A stretch of DNA of 64,000 nucleotides, taken from NCBI RefSeq assembly GCF_003339815.1, contig NZ_PPTT01000002.1, positions 124,001-188,000 on the forward strand, read 5' to 3'. Positions 60,245 through 64,000 of the stretch are shown in pieces. How positions within the stretch are numbered: position 1 is the stretch's first letter; each line of letters opens with the position of its first letter. The stretch is from Eggerthella sinensis (GTDB lineage Bacteria; Actinomycetota; Coriobacteriia; Coriobacteriales; Eggerthellaceae). The position numbers were made by a program, and so were the translations under genes. A model generated the notes under the pieces. The model searched no databases and was not told the DNA's origin. It saw nothing but the letters and a program-made list of their open reading frames with translations.

Positions 60245-61261
60245 CTACACGCGCGGGATGTACAGGTTGCCCAGCGTAGCGGCCATGATGGCCTTGATGG
60301 TGTGCATGCGGTTCTCGGCCTGCTCGAACTGGCGGCCGTGATCGGAGTAGAACACCTCGTCGGTGACTTCCATCTCCTTGACGCCGAAGCGCTCGGCCAT
60401 GTCGGCGGCGTATTCGGTCTCCGCGTTGTGGAAGGCCGGCAGGCAGTGCAGGAAGATGTAGTCGGGGTTCTTCACGTGGGACAGCAGCTCGGCGTTCACC
60501 TGGTAGGGCGACATGAGCTTCACGCGCTCGGCGAACTGGGATTCCTCGCCCATGGCGGCCCACACGTTCGTGTAGATGGCGTCGGCGTTCTCAACGGCCT
60601 CGATGGGGTCGTTCGTCACCGTGATGCGCGCGCCGCTCTCGGCGGCGAAGGACTGCGCCAGCTCGAGGATGGCCGGATCGGGCTCGAGTTCCTTCGGCGT
60701 GGCGTTGTAGTAGTTCACGCCCAGAATGGCGCTCGTGATCATGAGGGAGTTCTGCACGTTGTTGCGACCCTGCCCGCAGTAGGCCAGCGTGAGGCCCTCG
60801 AGCTTGCCGAAGTTCTCCTTCATGGTCATGAAGTCGGCCAGCATCTGCGTGGGATGCTCCTTGTCGGTGAGGCCGTTCCATACCGGCACGCCGCTGTACT
60901 TCGCGAGGTCCTCCACGTGCTCCTGCTTGAAGCCGCGGAATTCGATGCCGTCGAACATGGAGCCCAGCACGAGCGCCGTGTCGCGCACCGTTTCCTTCTT
61001 GCCCAGCTGGATGTCGTTCTTGCCCAGGTACTCGGGATGCGCGCCGAGGTCGATGCACGCCGTGGTGAAGGCGGCACGCGTGCGGGTGGACGTCTTCTCG
61101 AACAAGAGCGCGATGTTCTTGCCCGCGAGGTAGTGGTGCTCGATGTTCTGCTTCTTCATCTCCTTGAGATGCTCGGCGAACCCGATGAGATACATCAGCT
61201 CGTCTTTCGTGTAGTCCCTCGTGGAGAGGAGGCTGCGTCCCTGGAATACCGACTCGGTCAT
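60245..61261 (-). CDS. arcB: ornithine carbamoyltransferase (probably catabolic)
   Basis: A 338-residue transcarbamylase of ornithine type: carbamoyl-phosphate loop [31 protein letters not shown]-like [15 protein letters not shown] and HCLPAFHN. The length and the C-terminal [19 protein letters not shown] fit catabolic ArcB and related enzymes. With an arginine-deiminase-like enzyme and an antiporter in the same operon, it likely converts citrulline and phosphate to ornithine and carbamoyl phosphate. Carbamate kinase is absent from the window. First gene of the operon; AAAGGAG precedes the ATG. A 12-bp inverted repeat lies upstream. Confidence 0.9.
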   Translation of the reverse strand: MTESVFQGRSLLSTRDYTKDELMYLIGFAEHLKEMKKQNIEHHYLAGKNIALLFEKTSTRTRAAFTTACIDLGAHPEYLGKNDIQLGKKETVRDTALVLGSMFDGIEFRGFKQEHVEDLAKYSGVPVWNGLTDKEHPTQMLADFMTMKENFGKLEGLTLAYCGQGRNNVQNSLMITSAILGVNYYNATPKELEPDPAILELAQSFAAESGARITVTNDPIEAVENADAIYTNVWAAMGEESQFAERVKLMSPYQVNAELLSHVKNPDYIFLHCLPAFHNAETEYAADMAERFGVKEMEVTDEVFYSDHGRQFEQAENRMHTIKAIMAATLGNLYIPRV

Positions 61262-61393
61262 GTGATGCTCCTTTCGATGGATGCCCCTTGCGCCCTATTC
61301 CCCGACGGACGTCACGCCTGATCGGTGCGACCCCTCTTGGCAGGCCAGGTACTGCAAGCATCATACGGAACGCGTCCGGCACCCCCGTATGGA

Positions 61394-61432
61394 CAGGTGG
61401 ACAAATCCCAAGCCGCTCGCTTTGTCCACCTG
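61394..61432. promoter_or_regulatory. inverted repeat operator between arcB and the symporter gene
   Basis: Perfect 12-bp arms CAGGTGGACAAA (61394-61405) and TTTGTCCACCTG (61421-61432) with a 15-bp centre. It lies in the 244-bp divergent region. A -10-like TATGAT (61365-61360, minus) serves arcB and TAGGAT (61460-61465, plus) the symporter; neither has a good -35, as expected for activator-dependent promoters. The PucR proteins on either side are candidate ligands. Confidence 0.65.
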
Positions 61433-61505
61433 AACAACGGGCGGCAAAGCTCCTCACTTTAGGATACAGGCGAGGCGGGTTCTTCCTAAGAAGTGGGGGT
61501 CGCGT

Positions 61506-62972
61506 ATGGTTTTGTCACCGATCGACTACGTCATCATCGCGCTGTATTTCATCGTCATCGTATCCGTCGGGTTCGTTGCCATGAGGTTCACCAAGACGAA
61601 AGAGGACTACCTGGTAGCGGGCAGACGCTTATCGTTTCCCCTGTTCTTCGGCTGTATGGCCGCGCTCGCACTGGGCGGCGGCTCCACCGTGGGAAGCGCC
61701 CAGCTGGGCTACGAGTACGGGTTCGGCGGCATCTGGCTCAACCTGAGCATCGGCCTGGGGCTCATCCTGGCCGGCTTCCTCGTCACGAGCAAGCTGTCGC
61801 GCCTGCGCGCGCTCAGCGTGAACGAGGTGGTGGAAAGCAGCTACGGGCCCACGGCGCGCATCTTCAGCTCGGTGCTCACGCTCGTGTACACGCTCACGCT
61901 CAGCGTGGTGCAGGTCATCTCCATCGGCACCATCATCAACGGCGTGCTGGGGCTGAACGCCACGCTGTCCATGGTGCTGGGCGGCGGCATCGTCATCGTG
62001 TACACCATGGTGGGAGGCATGTGGTCGGTGACCATGACCGACATCGTGCAGTTCGTGGTGAAAACCATCGGCATCCTCATCCTGGCGCCCCTCTTCTGCA
62101 TTTCGGCCGCGGGCGGCTGGGACGCGCTCATGGCGAAGGTGCCCGAGGCGTTTCTCTCGGCGGGCAGCATGGGCTTCGACAAGAGCTTCGCCTACGTGGT
62201 GCTGTACGTGCCGGGGCTCATCATCGGACAGGACATCTGGCAGCGCATCTTCACCGCCAAGAACGAGAAGGTGTCGAAGCGCGGCACCATCGGCGCGGGC
62301 ATCTACAGCATCCTGTACGCGTTCGCCACCGTCATCATCGGCATGAGCGTGGCCGTGCTGCTGCCCCACCTCGACAATTCGCAGAACTCGTTCGTGACGG
62401 GCATCGCCACCTTCCTGCCCGTGGGCGTGCGCGGCCTCGTGTTGGCCGCGGCCATGGCGGCCACGATGTCGGTGTCGAGCGGCACCATCCTGGCGTCCTC
62501 CACCATCCTGTACAACGACCTGTTCCTGCGCTTCGTGCGCGCGCGGCCGCGCGCGACGGGAGGGACGCGCGGGTCGGGCGGCATGAGCGAGGTGAACGTC
62601 ACGCGCGCGTTCGCGGCACTCATCGGCGTCGTGGTCATGGTGTGCTCGCTGTGGATCAACGACGTGCTGGTGGGCATCGACATCAGCTACGGCTACCTGT
62701 CGGGCTGCGTGTTCGTGCCGCTCGTGGCCAGCTTCGTGTTGAAGCGGTTCAGCCCGAAGGCCGGGCTGTACGCGCTCGGCGTGAGCGCCGTGGTGGTGAC
62801 GGGATGCTTCCTCACGCTGGGCACCGCGAGCTCGATTCCCATCGTGGCGGGCATGGCCTCGGGCCTCGTGACGTACGCGGGCGTGAACCTGGCAAGCAAG
62901 CAGAAGGCGGCCTCGCCGTTCAGCGACGAGGAGCGTCCAGCTCCGGAAGAAACACCAGGCCGAGAAGTCTGA
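61506..62972 (+). CDS. sodium:solute symporter (SSS family)
   Basis: A 488-residue protein with about 13 membrane helices. SSS hallmarks include DYLVAGRRLSFPLFFG, GGGSTVGSAQLGYEYG and AAAMAATMSVSSGTILASST. It imports a small solute with sodium. It is divergent from the arginine-deiminase-like operon and shares its control region, so it probably supplies a substrate of that pathway. Its 3' end overlaps the PucR gene on the other strand by 53 bp. The ribosome site (GTGGGGG) is modest. Confidence 0.88.
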   Translation: MVLSPIDYVIIALYFIVIVSVGFVAMRFTKTKEDYLVAGRRLSFPLFFGCMAALALGGGSTVGSAQLGYEYGFGGIWLNLSIGLGLILAGFLVTSKLSRLRALSVNEVVESSYGPTARIFSSVLTLVYTLTLSVVQVISIGTIINGVLGLNATLSMVLGGGIVIVYTMVGGMWSVTMTDIVQFVVKTIGILILAPLFCISAAGGWDALMAKVPEAFLSAGSMGFDKSFAYVVLYVPGLIIGQDIWQRIFTAKNEKVSKRGTIGAGIYSILYAFATVIIGMSVAVLLPHLDNSQNSFVTGIATFLPVGVRGLVLAAAMAATMSVSSGTILASSTILYNDLFLRFVRARPRATGGTRGSGGMSEVNVTRAFAALIGVVVMVCSLWINDVLVGIDISYGYLSGCVFVPLVASFVLKRFSPKAGLYALGVSAVVVTGCFLTLGTASSIPIVAGMASGLVTYAGVNLASKQKAASPFSDEERPAPEETPGREV

Positions 62973-64000
62973 TGAACAGCTTGTCGTCCTCGTGGGGAAC
63001 GCCCAGGACGGCCTTCATCTTGCGCATGCGGTAGCGCACGGTGTTGGGGTGCTGATGCAGCTCCTCCGCGATGGACTTCACGTCGCCATGGTGGTCGACG
63101 AGGGCCTCGGCCGTGCGCAAGAGCTCGGTGCCGTGCTCTTCGTCGTAGCCGGCCAGCATGGAGCGGTACAGCGCGCTTGCGCTCATGAACAGGCGATCCG
63201 CCTGCGCCGCGCTTGCGAACGCCGACAGGTGGAGCCCCGAGAAGCGCACGAGGTGCTCGCCGTGGCGCTTCGCCGCGCCCGCGGCCGCCAACGCTTGGCG
63301 GATGCCCAGGTCGCCGTCGCTCAGCAGCACCGGCTCGCTCACGCCCGCATGCAGGCTGCCCTCCGCCGAGGCCAACGACACGCAGCGCTGCTCGGCCGCG
63401 GCGCGCTCGCTCTCGGCCACCGAGCCGTACGACACGAACGCCAGGATGTGCTCGTGGTAGCGGCAGACGCGCGCCGACTCGATGGCGGCGCAGGCCTCCT
63501 TCGCCGAAGCGAGCACCGCGGACACCGCGTCGAGCATGGCGTAGAACGAGCACGTATCGCCGGCGCGCAGGGCGAACGCGAAGCACTGCAGCGTCGAGCC
63601 CGTCACGCCCACGAGCGCGCTCAGCTTCGTGCGCATGCGGTCGCCGTCGTGCGTGGTGAGCAGCTCGTCGAGCGCCTTGCCCTTGTCCAGCTCCTCGCGG
63701 TCGCGCCGGATGAGGTCGAGCGACTGGTACGCCACCGTCTCGTGGTACGCCCCGTCGTACACGTACAGGGGCACGCCGCGCGCCGTGCTTTCGGCGCGCA
63801 CGGCATCGCTGATGGGAGGCTCGTACACGGTTTTGATGGCGATGGCGGCCACGTCGCGACGCAGCATGGCCAGAAGCGACTTCTCCGCCATCCCCGGGTT
63901 GCCGAAGGCGAAGCCGAGGTTCGTCAGGATGAGCTCGCCGGACTTGTACACGCTGTACTCGTTGTAGTCGGGAGGGCAATCGAGGATGCCCACGTTGCGC
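62920..64000 (-). CDS. PucR-family regulator, 5' end outside window
   Basis: About 360 visible residues; the frame is still open at the right edge. By comparison with the paralogue at 55476-56651, roughly 30 N-terminal residues are missing (the visible part begins RNVGILDCPPD). The PucR domain, a middle domain and an HTH_30 end (ELHQHPNTVRYRMRKMKAVL) are present. The GTG at 63993 aligns with an internal Val of the paralogue and is not the true start. Its tail overlaps the symporter gene. Confidence 0.87.
   Translation of the reverse strand, partial: RNVGILDCPPDYNEYSVYKSGELILTNLGFAFGNPGMAEKSLLAMLRRDVAAIAIKTVYEPPISDAVRAESTARGVPLYVYDGAYHETVAYQSLDLIRRDREELDKGKALDELLTTHDGDRMRTKLSALVGVTGSTLQCFAFALRAGDTCSFYAMLDAVSAVLASAKEACAAIESARVCRYHEHILAFVSYGSVAESERAAAEQRCVSLASAEGSLHAGVSEPVLLSDGDLGIRQALAAAGAAKRHGEHLVRFSGLHLSAFASAAQADRLFMSASALYRSMLAGYDEEHGTELLRTAEALVDHHGDVKSIAEELHQHPNTVRYRMRKMKAVLGVPHEDDKLFIRLLGLVFLPELDAPRR

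Noticed and set aside
1-64000. tRNA, rRNA, insertion sequence, integrase and phage genes
   Set aside because: No transposase or integrase motifs in any frame and no tRNA T-loop or rRNA signatures were recognised by eye; small RNAs cannot be excluded.

Overview
The window is 64 kb of GC-rich chromosomal DNA. Its gene content points to an anaerobic gut actinobacterium of the class Coriobacteriia, most like the Eggerthellaceae (Eggerthella/Gordonibacter type). The grounds are five Tat-exported flavin reductases, several LuxR regulators with many membrane segments, a multiheme c-type cytochrome, arginine-type carbamoyltransferases and a giant acyl-CoA dehydratase activase. This placement rests on gene content only; no rRNA or other phylogenetic marker is present. 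I saw no tRNA, rRNA, insertion sequence, prophage or CRISPR array.

Layout. 1-12.6 kb: the end of a CheA-like gene with a CheW-like partner; two alpha/beta hydrolases; an XRE-AbrB fusion regulator; a divergent TetR/drug-exporter pair with a clear promoter-operator; a DUF2316 gene; a hexaheme cytochrome next to a flavin reductase; a small XRE and a LysR regulator; a glutathione peroxidase; a lipoprotein. 12.6-18.1 kb: a TetR gene upstream of a 1577-residue 2-hydroxyacyl-CoA dehydratase activase. 18.1-23.4 kb: a putrescine carbamoyltransferase-NhaC-MFS operon divergent from a membrane LuxR gene. 23.4-27.8 kb: birA, a UPF0210/DUF711 gene and an ABC exporter. 28-44.5 kb: four flavin reductases interleaved with four membrane LuxR regulators, plus an acetyltransferase, tlyA and small membrane proteins. 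44.6-47.3 kb: a hidden 43-residue membrane protein, asd and lysC. 47.4-55.4 kb: a heme-uptake operon (NEAT protein, Shp-like protein, binding protein, permease, ATPase), a divergent LysR gene and a 61-residue protein. 55.5-64 kb: two PucR regulators flanking an arginine-deiminase-like/antiporter/ornithine carbamoyltransferase operon and a sodium:solute symporter.

How it fits together. The reductases are predicted extracytoplasmic terminal reductases for different small organic acceptors, each with a membrane-bound one-component regulator beside it. The two carbamoyltransferase loci probably yield carbamoyl phosphate from ureido compounds, with antiporters exchanging substrate and product. The heme operon would supply heme for cytochromes.

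The most striking non-coding signal is a set of intergenic palindromes identical to the ParB-binding site parS (TGTTTCACGTGAAACA) near 6.8, 24.4 and 41.0 kb, with a one-mismatch copy near 12.0 kb. This suggests an origin-proximal chromosome-segregation zone.
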